From Berberis thunbergii (Eukaryota; Streptophyta; Magnoliopsida; Ranunculales; Berberidaceae), in the NCBI GenBank assembly GCA_003290165.1, contig QNQO01000523.1:558001-622000 (forward strand): a stretch of DNA of 64,000 nucleotides, read 5' to 3'. Positions 32,304 to 43,455 of the stretch are shown piece by piece. Numbering within the stretch: position 1 is the first letter of the stretch; every line of letters begins with the position of its first letter. The notes under the pieces are model-generated. The model made no database searches. It saw nothing but the letters and a program-made list of their open reading frames with translations, and was not told the origin of the DNA. A program made the position numbers and the translations under genes.

Positions 32304-34333
32304 CTATAGGTGTTGCCTCTCAATCTTCCTCAACAAGGTTGCCTTCTTCTTCAGACAAATTAGAGGTCGCTCCAAACTCTGCATATAAAATTTCCTCAAA
32401 TGAATCAAATGCAACAACTCCAACCTTCCATGCACGACTTTGCTGAATTCAAATGTGCCCTGGGCCTTGATAAGCTTATCCCCGCACCTTGATTCAGCGA
32501 GCTCCCACTTTTGCATTCGACTTATCATTGGTGATATTCAGCTCACTCTGTGTCAGAAGGAACCGCTCTCTAGCCATCCGCACACTTTTGGCATTGAATT
32601 CAACGTCGACCTCCAACTATTGACATGGGATAGTCCATTCAGACTTCTTTTTTATCCTCTCAGCTTGCAAAGCCTGCTGTTCAGCCTGCACTCCAGCTAC
32701 AGTCTCATGGGGAAACTGCAAGTCATGACAGACAAGGTTGAATTCTTTTTTTAACCGATCTCTCCCTGACACTACCCCGTCGAGTTGGACTCAAGCACCT
32801 CCAAATGAGCCTTCTGAGCCTCTGACCCATAGAATTGGACTCCACTCCAGTATCTGAGAAAGCTTCAAGTTGCTTCTTCAATGACTCAATCTCGTAGAGA
32901 GCGTCAGAGTATGAATTCTGCAAATTTGCAAAGACTCGCTCCATTGTATACACAAGATGTTTCTGCCCTTTATCCAAATGTTCTTCTAGCGTCTCTCCCA
33001 TTGTCTCTGGAGTGGAGTTTTCCAGCCAGTCAATCTACCTGCTGATATGTTTCCCCGCAGTGTAAGAGATGTCAACTTCTTGATGCCAAGCTTGGTTGCC
33101 CATCCTTATTACATCTGTAGCAAACAGAATGATACGTGCATTAGGATGAAGATAATTCAAAATCGGAACCACCTCGGCACCTCCCTTATCGGTCGTCATT
33201 GCATCAAGGCCCTCATCAACAACTTTCCCTTTGCCCGCAACAATCCACTCTTTTTCACGTATCGATCCAACATCAGTTGACAGAGAATAGGGAAACGAGT
33301 TATTCTTTTTGTCAGTTGATTATGTGGATGGGAACGAGACGGAGCAAAGTACAGATGACAAGATGGAGGCCCTTTACCATGATGTCGATGATTAGATGAC
33401 TCGTCGACAGGTTCATGATCCAGAGAGAGGCGGAGCTCAAAGTCCTTTATTGAAAGAGGACGACAATTCGAAGCTTCTATGCATGCCTGCAAGATTATCT
33501 TATTAAAAAACTATGCCTTGGTGCTCAGTTTGGTAACATCTTCCACGCCCACCATTTCCAGATACTTTTTTTCCAAGTTAGGAAGAGAGTCATGGGCCAC
33601 GGCTTGAGCATCACACCCTTTAAAAGCAACAGTCTCATCAGACTTTTGCCCGATTGCATCATTTCCTTCAAATGAGGCCGAACACCTGCGGACGGACCTA
33701 GACAAAACATGAGATCACTTTGGATGCACAACAGAAGGAAGTGCCTCATCTATTTCTGCCCTCCTCAAAGGGCTTGGAACCTTGATCTTGGGAAGTTTCA
33801 TCTTTTGCGAAATATAAGCACCTTTGGGCTTTGGCTTCTTTACCCGAAAAAGAGTAGGAGCCACGTGTCAATGAGCCCCAGTCTGCTTCACTCTATATTG
33901 GAAGGCTTAATGACATCTTCTACCTCCAAAAGAGGCATGTCGCGGAACACATCCAAAGTTGCTTTATTTTCAGCAGAAAAAGGTTAAGTTGAGAATCTCC
34001 CTGCAAAAGTCAGAACAGGTCAGTCTAATATGCAGTTAACATAAGCAAGACCGGAGAAACAATCAACTTACTCAATGGTCTAAATTCACGCTCGACTGGA
34101 CGACCAACAAACTCAAAGTACGCCGAGTCCGTCGGAGCCATGAAACATAACTTCTGCCATGATTTAAAATCATTAGGCAATTTGCCAAAGCAATATGGCG
34201 ACGTTAGCACACACACATAGTGCTCATTTATCCAAGTAGAAGTGAGCAATTGGATCACCCTCGAAGACACTTCGACACCAGTGTACTTAGCCCTAATCAG
34301 AATGGCAATCAAATTCCTACACCCATTCGGCAC
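32304..34333 (-). pseudogene. Antisense ORF of Tat1
   Basis: Read right to left, it contains MPNGCRNLIAILIRAKYTGV (34,333), YFEFVGRPVEREFRPLSK (near 34,080), DPRAID-like and short acidic parts in between. A predicted coiled coil, ERVFANLQNSYSDALYEIES followed by LKKQLEAF, lies near 32,940-32,850. A short C-terminal part ends near 32,310. The coiled-coil part matches the one in Tat2 (KAFADLQVSY, RDALHRVDYLTNQLQDS). In Grande-like Tat elements such antisense genes are known but of unknown function. Several frame breaks are present. Confidence 0.6.
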
Positions 34334-34905
34334 AAGTTGAGCGGGTGCAATGCCGAGGTATGCCAGAAACTCCTAGATCTCCATGATAACAGGAAAGTGG
34401 ACACCCGATTGAAACATACCTCGATGAAGACATATAAACCCATCATGAGGGTACAACGGCGTCAGATCGACGCCCAACGTGCAGAACACCAGATTATTAG
34501 GAATCTCGTATGTCTTACAGAGGACTTCCATATCAGATTCAAGGAGCAACATCTAATAAAAAAACTTATGGGCCTTGGTGAACAGTTCATCAAAAAGCTG
34601 ATCTTGGCCGCCATGAGAGAAAGTACAAGCTTTCAAATACGAATGTTAAGCAAAGTCAAAAGCACAACAGACAATACAACAAAGCAGAATCTCTGAGATA
34701 GAATAAAATAGCTATATTCCAAAGGCAAGAGATCTATATAGAAAATTGAACTCCCGCCTTTCTTGTTTTCAAGCTGGCGCGCGCTCAATTAATGCAATTC
34801 GCTGCTCAAGGAAATCACTCAGACTCAATCATCATGATTGCGCAACTGCTTCATAAAATTGCCTAGTAGATTGATAAGATGACCCACCAACTCAGGGGGA
34901 GTAGC

Positions 34906-35526
34906 TGATGATACATCAAATCGCTTTCTGATCAGCACTGTACATGTGTCATGATAATCTAGTCAATAGAACGAACCAAACAGTCGGATCCGAGTTGCAA
35001 TGAGCCATTAAGCCCGCACGTCACAAGGTCAAGTCCAATACTCGTAGCAACTCTAAGGCAAGTATCTGAGAAATCTACCCAAGATAGGCAGACTAGTAAC
35101 ATAATGGATCCTACTAGGAAACATATATTAGAGTATAAGTCACGAACGGGAAACTTCCTTGCATGGACAACAGTAAAAAAGGGAAACCTCTCCCACAGAT
35201 CTAAGAGCACAAGTCGTGTAGGGAAACTATCCCACATGGAAAACTCCCAACTAGGAAATGATCTCCACAGAAATATCTTTTTCCCTAAACTACGCCAACA
35301 AAGGTCTAGCCGAACAAGAACTCCTACACTATAAAAGGGAGATAAGGTCAATGAACTACAAGCATGTTACATAATCCCAATTTACAATTTTAAGCCCCTC
35401 CTAAGCCTTATCTAACTTAAGCATTGGAGTGCCATCAGCCACCACACGGTGGTCCTTGCTTCACGTTTGCGATTTGTGTAGGTCTAGGTAAGCAGCAAGG
35501 AAGGAAAACATGAATCGACTACATTA
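34906..35526 (+). repeat. 3' LTR of Tat1
   Basis: 621 bp, preceded by the polypurine tract CTCAGGGGGAGTAGC. It has the TATA-like CACTATAAAAGGGAG near 35,327 and the CTTAAGCATTGGAGTGCCAT block near 35,416, and ends GACTACATTA. Confidence 0.82.
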
Positions 35527-35531
35527 GTATT

Positions 35532-36159
35532 TACTAATTTATTTTAGTAATTGACTTGCATCATTTTAAAATCATATTTTCCTACAACTTTAGCCAGATG
35601 GATATGCATACTGTGTTTGGTGCATATCAGGTTGATATGCCTAATGTGGCAGAGGCATATCAGGGATATATGCATACTGTGTTCAGTGCACATCAGGAGG
35701 ACATGCATAAGGGATTTTTGCATGTCAGGTGGATATGCATACTGTGTTCGGTGCATATCACTCATTGGACACTAGGTACGATGCAAAAGGGAGTAGCATC
35801 TATGGCCTAGAAAACACGGTTATTTTTCTCGGGTTAATAGTTCCCCGACATGCGCTATACTTTGTGATGGGGTCACATGACCGGTCATCCATGGCAACAT
35901 GTATGTCCCAGAGGGGCACCCCACTTAGGAACATACATGCCAGGAGTGGTATCGACATGTGTATAGAGGCATGTCAGGGTGAAACATGTTCGACATGATG
36001 GAGGATGCGATTGTGGGAAAATATGTGGTTTTGAACTCATGTTGCATCTCATGTGCATAGGTACATCATGATTGAGTGCTTTATCAATTTATGTTTTCTC
36101 CTGTTGATATGCCTTCGTTGATTTTATGCATTCTATTGAAATAGATGTATTGGTTCTAC
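35532..36159 (+). mobile_element. Older LTR remnant (copy 2), left part, interrupted by element B
   Basis: From about 36,000 it matches copy 1 (22,400-22,560), e.g. TGCATCTCATGTGCATAG and TGATTTTATGCATTCT. It continues beyond element B at 52,147-52,335. At 35,599-35,760 a unit of type GATATGCATACTGTGTTCGG with GTGCATATCA occurs about three to four times. Confidence 0.55.
35597..35762 (+). repeat. Short tandem-like repeats in the LTR remnant
   Basis: GATATGCATACTGTGTTTGG at 35,598, a related copy at 35,668 and another at 35,732, each followed by GTGCATATCA or GTGCACATCA. They are probably LTR enhancer-type repeats. Confidence 0.6.
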
Positions 36160-36184
36160 TCACACTACACCAAAAACCCCCATT

Positions 36185-36835
36185 AGCAACAGTTATATAC
36201 CGTGGGCGTAAGCCATTGCCACGGCTAAGAGCCGTGGACTACAGGGGCGTCGCGAAATCCTTTGTAACGGCTATAAACCGTTGCTAAACATTGTAGCAAC
36301 GGTTTTATGCTTGAATGGGGGGCGTGATTTTCAGCAATTAGCAACGGTTATAAACCGTTGCAATAATAATAGCAACGGTTTTTAGCCGTGGCAACTATAG
36401 CAACGGTTTTAAGCCGTGACAAAGTGTAGATATTAGCAATGGTTATAAACCGTGTCTAACAAGATAGCAACGGTTTATAGCCGTGGCAAAAATAGCCACG
36501 GTTTTAAGCCGTGACAAAGTGTAGATATTAGCAACGGTTATAAATCGTGTCTAACAGTAGCAACGGTTTTTAGCCGTGGCTAACCATGACAACGGTTATA
36601 AGCCGTGGCTAAATAGTGTGAAGTAAACCGTGGCAAACGTGATAGCAACGGTTTTAAGCCGTGGCTAAGTATGGCCACGGTTTTAAGCCGTAGCAACTGA
36701 TGAATAATGCCCACGGTTTCTAGCCGTGGCAAGATGGAACCACGGTTTTAAGCCGTTGGCAATTAAAACAAAATTCAAAAAAAAATATGTTTTGTTGCAA
36801 CGGTTTTAAACCGTTGCAAGTTAATATAATTGAAA
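36185..36835. repeat. Left subterminal repeats of element B
   Basis: About twenty units of 20-22 bp with AACGGTTTTAAGCCGTGGC-type sequence in direct and inverted form, including CCACGG TTTTAAG CCGTG palindromes near 36,491, 36,665 and 36,740. The first 100 bp match the left end of element A almost base for base. Confidence 0.9.
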
Positions 36836-37676
36836 AAAAAATTATATATTTTTTTGCTGCTGCAGCAAAATCACAGCCGTGGCACCTGCAAAATCAGTCC
36901 TTACTATAGTTTGTGTCATGCCTCCGACACGAATAAGATTCCACCAAACTATATGCTAGATAAATACAAAATCAACCGTAAAAAGGAACTTGTCAAGTTT
37001 TGACGCCAAACAAAAACATGTAAACAAATAGCACTAATGTACAATAACAGGATTAACCTGAACAAATGGAACATAGCTTGTTTTATCATGTTTCGCTCGC
37101 ATCTAAAACAAAAGAATTTCTCTATGTTTTTTCCAACAATACAAATCGCCCTAGTTATAATGTAAGAAAATACATTGATGCCCTTAGGAACAGGCCCCAT
37201 TTCTTTCAGTAGTTGCTTGTTCAATATACTCAAAATGATGAGAATGCAGCACCTGGTAGTTGCTTGTATATGGCACCGGTGATGGTTGATACAACGACGC
37301 ACTTTGCACCCAAGAAACAAGCAATGTATGCGCATTCTCCTGTCCAACATACTGATGCCCGTACTGGCTCAGACCTTCAGAGCCCTGCAGTATAAAAATT
37401 AGTCAGTACTCAATGACAGACAAACATGACCTATAAAGATTGCTAATAAACCAATGACAGACAAACATGACCTATAATTGCACAGTTATTGAAACAAGAC
37501 AACATAGATACTCTTTAAGTACTTTATTGCATATAATCTGGACCTGGGTGTAACAATAAGTTGTAGCAAAAGCACAAGTAGAAGTATCATCATCAACAAC
37601 ATATAGGTTTCATGCTGAAAAAAATTTTTTACTAGACCAGATTATATGCTCTTAGGGCCCAAGACCAATTACTTAC
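36836..37676. other. Element B interior with an unassigned exon-like block
   Basis: On the minus strand 37,395-37,200 a block with a CAG acceptor is open in more than one frame. One frame reads QYGHQYVGQENAHTLLVSWV; another contains AYIACFLGAKCVVVSTITGA. I cannot choose or name it. A 22-bp repeat (AATGACAGACAAACATGACC) occurs at 37,411 and 37,452. Confidence 0.3.
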
Positions 37677-38660
37677 CAGCTTGTTCTCCACAAACACCAG
37701 TGCATGACAAGTAGCAAGAATTTCCATTGTACGGACAGGGACTTTACTCATGTTTGATTCTATATTCACTTCATCAGATTCTATATTCATTTTATCAGAG
37801 AGCCCAACAACTCCACGGAACTCCTAAAAAACATTGCCATATATCCATTACATCCATCACAGTATATATCATCAATTACATAAACTAAAACTTGATCATG
37901 TGACATCATAACATACCATGTCGTCCGATGTAAGAGTCCTAGTCTTATCAAAACAACATATGTCCACCTAAAGGGAAAAAAATGTTAACATGAGCTAAAG
38001 CAACTTCTCGCTAGACTTTCTCGATCACGAAGGCTTTTTTTCTTCCATCAATTCAAAGCAAATTAACCATTGATACACAAAAGAACTAAAGGAACTTGTA
38101 GGAGTACATGTAATAATTAAACACCAATATAACAATGACAAGGGAATGAATATTGTGTCCGACACAGGTGTGAGGTGCCAGATACGTCAACCCACAAATC
38201 CACCAATACAGGCACCATTACTACATTAGATAATTATTTTTTCAGTTATCACTTCAATTTTTTCATCATATTGATTCCGGTTATAAGTTTACTAGCTTGC
38301 TAAACTGAATATATGTACAAAAAATTGAAACCTATGAATGATGATGCAGGAAAAAGAGTACTTTGTGCGAATGTTAGAAAGGTGTGACAGTTACCAAAGG
38401 CTCTTAGATTGAATCATAAATGTCGGTTAGAAAGGTTGACATGAGTTGATTTCCATGAGGAGGATCTCCATGGCGAGGAGCCACACACACATATATGTAT
38501 ATATTCAAGCGCACATAAATATTTCAAATAAATACTATGGACACTAACCTTCACATATGGAATGACTTGGAGAACAGCAGAAGTCTGCTACAACATTTCA
38601 AAGCAGTCCCCTCCAACACAAAGAACATGTGAGTCGGATAAAGCTTCAACCACGCTCTCA
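37677..38660 (-). pseudogene. Captured P5A-type ATPase exons, in shuffled order
   Basis: Three exons match the plant P5A ATPase of the ER (PDR2/MIA type). 37967-37917 reads VDICCFDKTRTLTSDDM, the phosphorylation site, with Arg replacing Gly in DKTGTLT. 37823-37677 reads EFRGVVGLSDKMNIES and SKVPVRTMEILATCHALVFV. 38660-38549 reads ALSDSHVLCVGGDCFEML, a stop, then QTSAVLQVIPYVK. The last belongs far downstream of the DKTGTLT exon in the protein, yet it lies upstream here in the same orientation, so exon order is changed. Splice signals are kept. The stop and the Arg substitution exclude activity. Confidence 0.85.
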
Positions 38661-38911
38661 CTGTAATGATAAACACCCCAAAGGTATAAAAAGTGCAAGA
38701 AAAACAGAAATATCTGGTGGGGAAATTGTGAATTAGTTGTTGTACTGCAAAGCTTCATTCTAAGGAAGCCCAGATGGTAATGACATACATTCTCAGAGAT
38801 TTTCCATTTTAGAAACTACCAGACTAACAGTTAAGGGATGCTTTCATTACATTCACCAAGCCAGAGTGTCGAACACACTTCCCTGGTTGGACATCAAAAT
38901 CCAGGGCATGT
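38661..38911. other. Element B interior, intron-like
   Basis: Nothing recognised between the P5A exon and the retroposon-like insert. Confidence 0.3.
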
Positions 38912-39710
38912 CCTTTTTTTTTTTTGAAAGCCAAGGTAAAAACTAAAAGCAATGAAAATACAAAACTTAAAGCAATCAACTAAAATCAGCTCACAGTCAG
39001 TTCCCAGCAACCCGGACAACACCAGCAATCTCTCAACCGTAGAACACGCAGCACACGCGCGTTTCTGCGACAAATCAAGTTACACCGGACTGCCCAGATC
39101 AACCGGCATACACACACTCCAACCGCATGTCGCCACATCTCAGCATGTCAACGCTGCGACAGACAGCAGCAATGCGTCCCAGCAGCAGCAATAGCAAAGC
39201 AGCGCAGCAGCAGCAGCAGTAACGCAAAAAAGCGTAGCAGCAGCAGCATCAACGCAGCGCAGCAACAGCAGCAATAGAATGGCACTCTGTTTTGCGACAG
39301 AGTGCTCTGCCTAAACCACACAGCATCTGCCCCTTCCATCCAAGAAATGCTGGAATTTTGTCGCGACAGGCGAGCAACCCACTGCATCTCCGAAAGTCTG
39401 CCCCTTCTCCTGCAGCCGAAACATCCCTGCCACAATATGTATCCGCATTAAAACAACAGCAAGTACGCCAGTCCGCCCCAATGCCAGACTCCGCATGAAA
39501 CACCAGCAGAAAAAAATACAGATGCACTCTATTTTGCGACAGAGTGCTCTGCCTACACAGCACAGCAGCATCCCCTGCATGCAGCAGTTTTGCTCGCAGC
39601 GTATCGGCATATCCCGGACTGCCAAAGCTGCCAGATCCCCAATCCCTCGCAGCCCCAAAGCCAATACAGGTATTTACTCATCCCCGTGGCAATGTAAGCC
39701 GGAAAATTTG
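38912..39710 (-). mobile_element. Possible LINE-like retroposon insert (3' end with poly(A) on the minus strand)
   Basis: A T run at 38,912-38,923 would be a poly(A) tail on the minus strand. The adjoining sequence is GC-richer than its surroundings, has CAG/CTG-rich stretches (39,165-39,275) like the 3' ends of plant L1 elements, and has no introns. The segment GCACTCTGTTTTGCGACAGA occurs at 39,280 and, slightly changed, at 39,523. No target duplication could be confirmed, so this is tentative. Confidence 0.35.
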
Positions 39711-40470
39711 TGTGTGCTTCTTGTTTTACTTCATTACATTCAACTGTGTGCATCCAAGATGAAATAACTCAAACTACATAATGAAACTTATAACATGACT
39801 TGAAGAAAACATGGCGAGGATAATCAAGATAAGATGGGAAGAAAAAATATGTACAAACTGATTATATATAGCTACCTTAACCAGAAGACCAGGTGTTCTT
39901 TCTCGTTTTATGCTCTTTCTGATAAATCTTTGCCCTTTTCTATAGAAGATAAAATAAAAAGATAGCCAAAACCATGAAAATACACCCACGCTTAATATTA
40001 TGAACTGCTTTTTTTAAGTTGAAAAATATGTAATAAATATTGTTAACAGTACAATGCTCAGCTCCTTTTAAACTTATAGGCATATGCAGAGTAGCACCCA
40101 ATTAATGAAGTAAAAGCATGTACGGAGTGCAATACACAGGAATAAAATAAATGAATAAACTCCGTAACTCCTGAGTGTCACTCATGGTCTGCTTAGTTAT
40201 AACAGCACGAGGAAATTGCAGAACTCCATGTGCGAGAACAACAAAACACGGTTAACATAGAATCAGTAAACCCATTTTGTTGTGACATGACGTAAGATGT
40301 ATAGTTTGTTTTGATGAAGAACCTAATCAAATCAATTAATACAAATTTACAAGAACAAAAAGCATCCACATTTGACACAGAAACAAAAAGCAAAGACTAG
40401 CAAGGATTTGTTTACATAAGGACATTGTAAATCAAATATCATAAAACAATTACATACCAAATTAACTTAC
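39711..40470. other. Element B interior, no gene recognised
   Basis: AT-rich intron-like sequence. I see no exon-like block on either strand. Confidence 0.3.
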
Positions 40471-40872
40471 AGTCTTTTTATAGTTTTGATGCTTTCTCCA
40501 ATAAATTGAGGGATGGACCATTAATGAGCAGTTTTTCAGAAGCCTGTCCAAATAAATGTAACTTAGTCATATAAACCTATAAAGTCATAGTTGATACAGG
40601 CGTACAGTAAAAATATCAACAATTCAACTCACAAGTCTGTCACTTTTGTCAAAGTTTGTAAGTTGGGGGAAACTCATACTTGGTCCTTGCAGGTCAATTA
40701 TCCTCCTGAAAGGATCACATAACACAGATGAACAAAACCGAAGTAACTTATGAATTATAAAAGCTTTGAAGGTAGTCTTACAGCTGAGTTATGTTTGTCA
40801 AGCGGGAGAATGTAGAAGGAATGGGCCCTCCCTTGGCACTGCTGTTCTTTGAAATTCCAGGGAGAACTTTCA
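40471..40872 (-). pseudogene. Captured LRR receptor kinase exons (LRR VIII type)
   Basis: Three consecutive minus-strand exons. 40872-40782 reads GGPIPSTFSRLTNITQL. 40705-40633 reads RIIDLQGPSMSFPQLTNF. 40543-40471 reads LLINGP, then IPQFIGESIKTIKRL after a 1-base shift. The last two are each 73 bp, close to the one-repeat-per-exon 72-bp pattern of this receptor family. GT donors and AG acceptors are present. The segment corresponds to the LRR part of the extracellular domain, where GPIP..-LTNL..LRI.DL..P...FP.L.N is characteristic of RKF1-like members. No kinase domain is present. The frameshift makes it a remnant. Confidence 0.68.
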
Positions 40873-42284
40873 TACTGTTGCTTCAGTCGGCATTGCCACG
40901 TGTGTCATCGTGACTAAGACTCCTCCTCCATTGTGTCCTTCTTGGAGGCACATTATCTGTAGCATGAGAGGGAGAAAGAATGAAATTGAATCTCTGAAAC
41001 TGAAACACCCACAAACTACATGAAAATATCAAATGATGGCATAGCGTGGCATGGCATGGCAGAGAGAATGTCTCTCCCCCTTCCCTGCATTCTGTAGATA
41101 GGTTCATGATTGTGTACTTAAAAGATGACCAAGTGTGAGTCCTTTTGTTTGAGTTGGGGTACAACAACCATTGACAGCCATGCAGACAATTTAGATAAGT
41201 CATTAAGGTACATTAATGGACATTTTGGATAGAATTGCACTAGACATTTTACGATTGTGTACTATACATGTTTTTAATATCAATATCAAAAATTTGTATA
41301 CAATGAACGTCCGAAACTGGGAACTATTGCATTCAGCAACCAAATCCAGATTGCTGCGTAAACCACAACGCAACATTATTGAATTTCTTGATCTGTTCCG
41401 GAGCATCCATCTAGAAAACGATTTATCATAGAGACAGCTAGTAATGCATGTATGCGTAGAACGCCTCTACCAAGCAGGTTGTATCAGAAAGCACGAAAAT
41501 GATGCTTCATTTAATCTATTGGTGCAGAGTTGTTGCTTTGTAATATCAAATTCCTCGTTTCGTTATGGACATGGATGCAATATTTGTCGTATATACTCGT
41601 GAATCAATTACGAGGTATACATTTTCATGTAGGCTAAACATGGTCCTTCATCAGAATATCAAAGATTAAAACAAACAACGTAACTCAAGTAGTATATGTA
41701 CGACGTTTAGACTCTAACTCAAGTGTCACTGATTCAGCCATCTAGATTTCATAGCCAAGCCCTACTTCAGAAACACATACGGTGTGTAAACAGTTTCTGA
41801 CGGGTGCACATTAGGTATCAAAAAAAAAATTTCATCAACACATGCAAGCTAGTTATCATTGAGGAACTTGACAGGCAGCAATTGCATAATAAAATTATGA
41901 AGTAAATGCACCTATATGAATGAACTATTGATTTGGGAAAGTAGCAAAAACACATCCAGTCATGCATCTGACAAAAATCAGGTAAGATAAAGGATCTTAA
42001 TATACATTGTGTGGGTGCGAGTGTGGATAACTATCATGTATACATCTAAACTTTCGAGACCAATTTAAAAGGAAATAGTAAGTTGCAGAAAACAGGAATC
42101 CAAAAATTAGACACCTGTGTATGGGAGATGTACAGCATCCATGCGACGTCTACTGAATAAGGTGTAAGACCAAGAGAGGCATTCAAGAGGGTACGCTATG
42201 GGACTCTTATACTTCAGCATACACGCAGAATGCATCTGACACCAACAATAAGAATTTCTGTGAACAACTCAAAGCCTCCCTTAA
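40873..42284. other. Element B interior, no gene recognised
   Basis: AT-rich sequence with scattered short frames on both strands; none has a motif I recognise. Confidence 0.3.
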
Positions 42285-42845
42285 ATTCAGGTATGAGGAG
42301 GATAGAGTTCCCATAATGCAACAGTGGTGTCCTCCGAAGATGAAGCCATCAGCTTACAGTCGGTTGAGAATGAAACAGAATTGCACTGCCAAAAAAACAA
42401 AGGCATACAAATTGTTAAATATGATAATAAATGAAATTTGGCTATGAAAAGATGATAAAGAGAAGGTGGACAGATTCACTTAAGGGGTGGCATCAAAGCA
42501 AGAACAAACGCCTATTCTGAATATTAGAAGTAAGCTAAGCAAACTTAAAAGGGTGTCTCATACATTGAAAATTAGCTTGCTGCCAGTACATGTAGTGAAT
42601 ATTCACTGCAATAGCACCCTTGTCCGTGAAATTACAAATGATAAGACACACTCATCAATCGAAGAAAATAAACAGAAAACATGCACATAGCATGAAGGCT
42701 TTTGAAAATGCTTAGAATTATTGCATACCGTAGCACTATGATACTTCAAAATTGCTAAAACATTTCCTTTGTGATAATTATAGATCCTTAATCTGCCATG
42801 AGAAAGAACAAATTGATTCTCTTGTGAAGATCGAGCATGAAACAT
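42285..42845 (-). pseudogene. Captured WD40-repeat protein exons
   Basis: The exon at about 42840-42729 contains HGRLRIYNYHKGNVLAILKY ending HSAT before a GTATGC donor. After a GGCAG acceptor the next exon (42385 to about 42,285) continues in frame [20 protein letters not shown] then [11 protein letters not shown]. The pattern of a strand ending in H, then [18 protein letters not shown] is a WD40 repeat. The specific protein is unknown. Frame continuity across the junction and intact splice signals suggest a rather recent capture. Confidence 0.65.
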
Positions 42846-43455
42846 GAAAATAAATGAAACAATACAAATGTACAGTCATAGAAGATAAGATAATGAAAAG
42901 CTAAAGATTCATTCGTGATCTTCATGCATCATTAGATTATGTAAAAACGTCACAAACACGAAAGACATTGAGTTATGTAAAGTCTTTGTCGAAGAAAAGC
43001 ATGGAGAATGAATATGCAAGAAGTGAAAAGAATATATATTTCGTCAACTTTTAGAATGAGAAAAACATATGCAAATTAAAAGTGATCTCACAAGAAGATT
43101 GGAAATGATGAATGTGCAGTTATGACTAACCATACTGGTACATGTATTGGCAAGAAAATGTATCAAATTACATATGAAAGGGGCCACATTTTGGATAGTA
43201 TTATATCTATTATGAACAAAATAGATATAATACTTGAACTAGGTTAGATGGCCACCACATGTAAGGAGAATACCTCAACCACAGCTCAAAACCAGTGTGC
43301 TAACCGCGCACGCTGAAACCCGCTGCGGCCAGAAACAGCACGTACAACAATAAACATTAAAAGAAAGACATCATAATCAAAAGTAAACATAAATAAACAT
43401 TAAAAAGTAAATATAGTCAGAAAATTCACCATTAGACTCTTGGTTTTTGTAACTA
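42846..43455. other. Element B interior between captured exons and the transposase genes
   Basis: AT-rich, no recognised coding sequence. It may contain the 3' UTR of the En/Spm-type gene. Confidence 0.3.

Larger units (their letters stand above)
26759..35526 (+). mobile_element. Tat1: Tat-type Ty3/gypsy retrotransposon, pol largely deleted
   Basis: Two LTRs start TGATGATACATCAAA and end GACTACATTA. GTATT stands directly before the first (26754-26758) and directly after the second (35527-35531), a perfect 5-bp target duplication. Order inside: gag, aspartic protease, then no RT, RNase H or integrase, a remnant LTR-like segment, ~180-bp tandem repeats, an ORF antisense to the element, a polypurine tract and the 3' LTR. 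It is therefore a non-autonomous derivative. Frames are broken by stops. Confidence 0.85.

Noticed and set aside
34220..34696. 158-codon plus-strand frame in Tat1
   Set aside because: It is a shadow of the minus-strand antisense ORF region and has no recognisable motif.
35597..35762. Repeats as a separate satellite array
   Set aside because: Only three to four copies, confined to the LTR remnant; better seen as LTR enhancer-type repeats.
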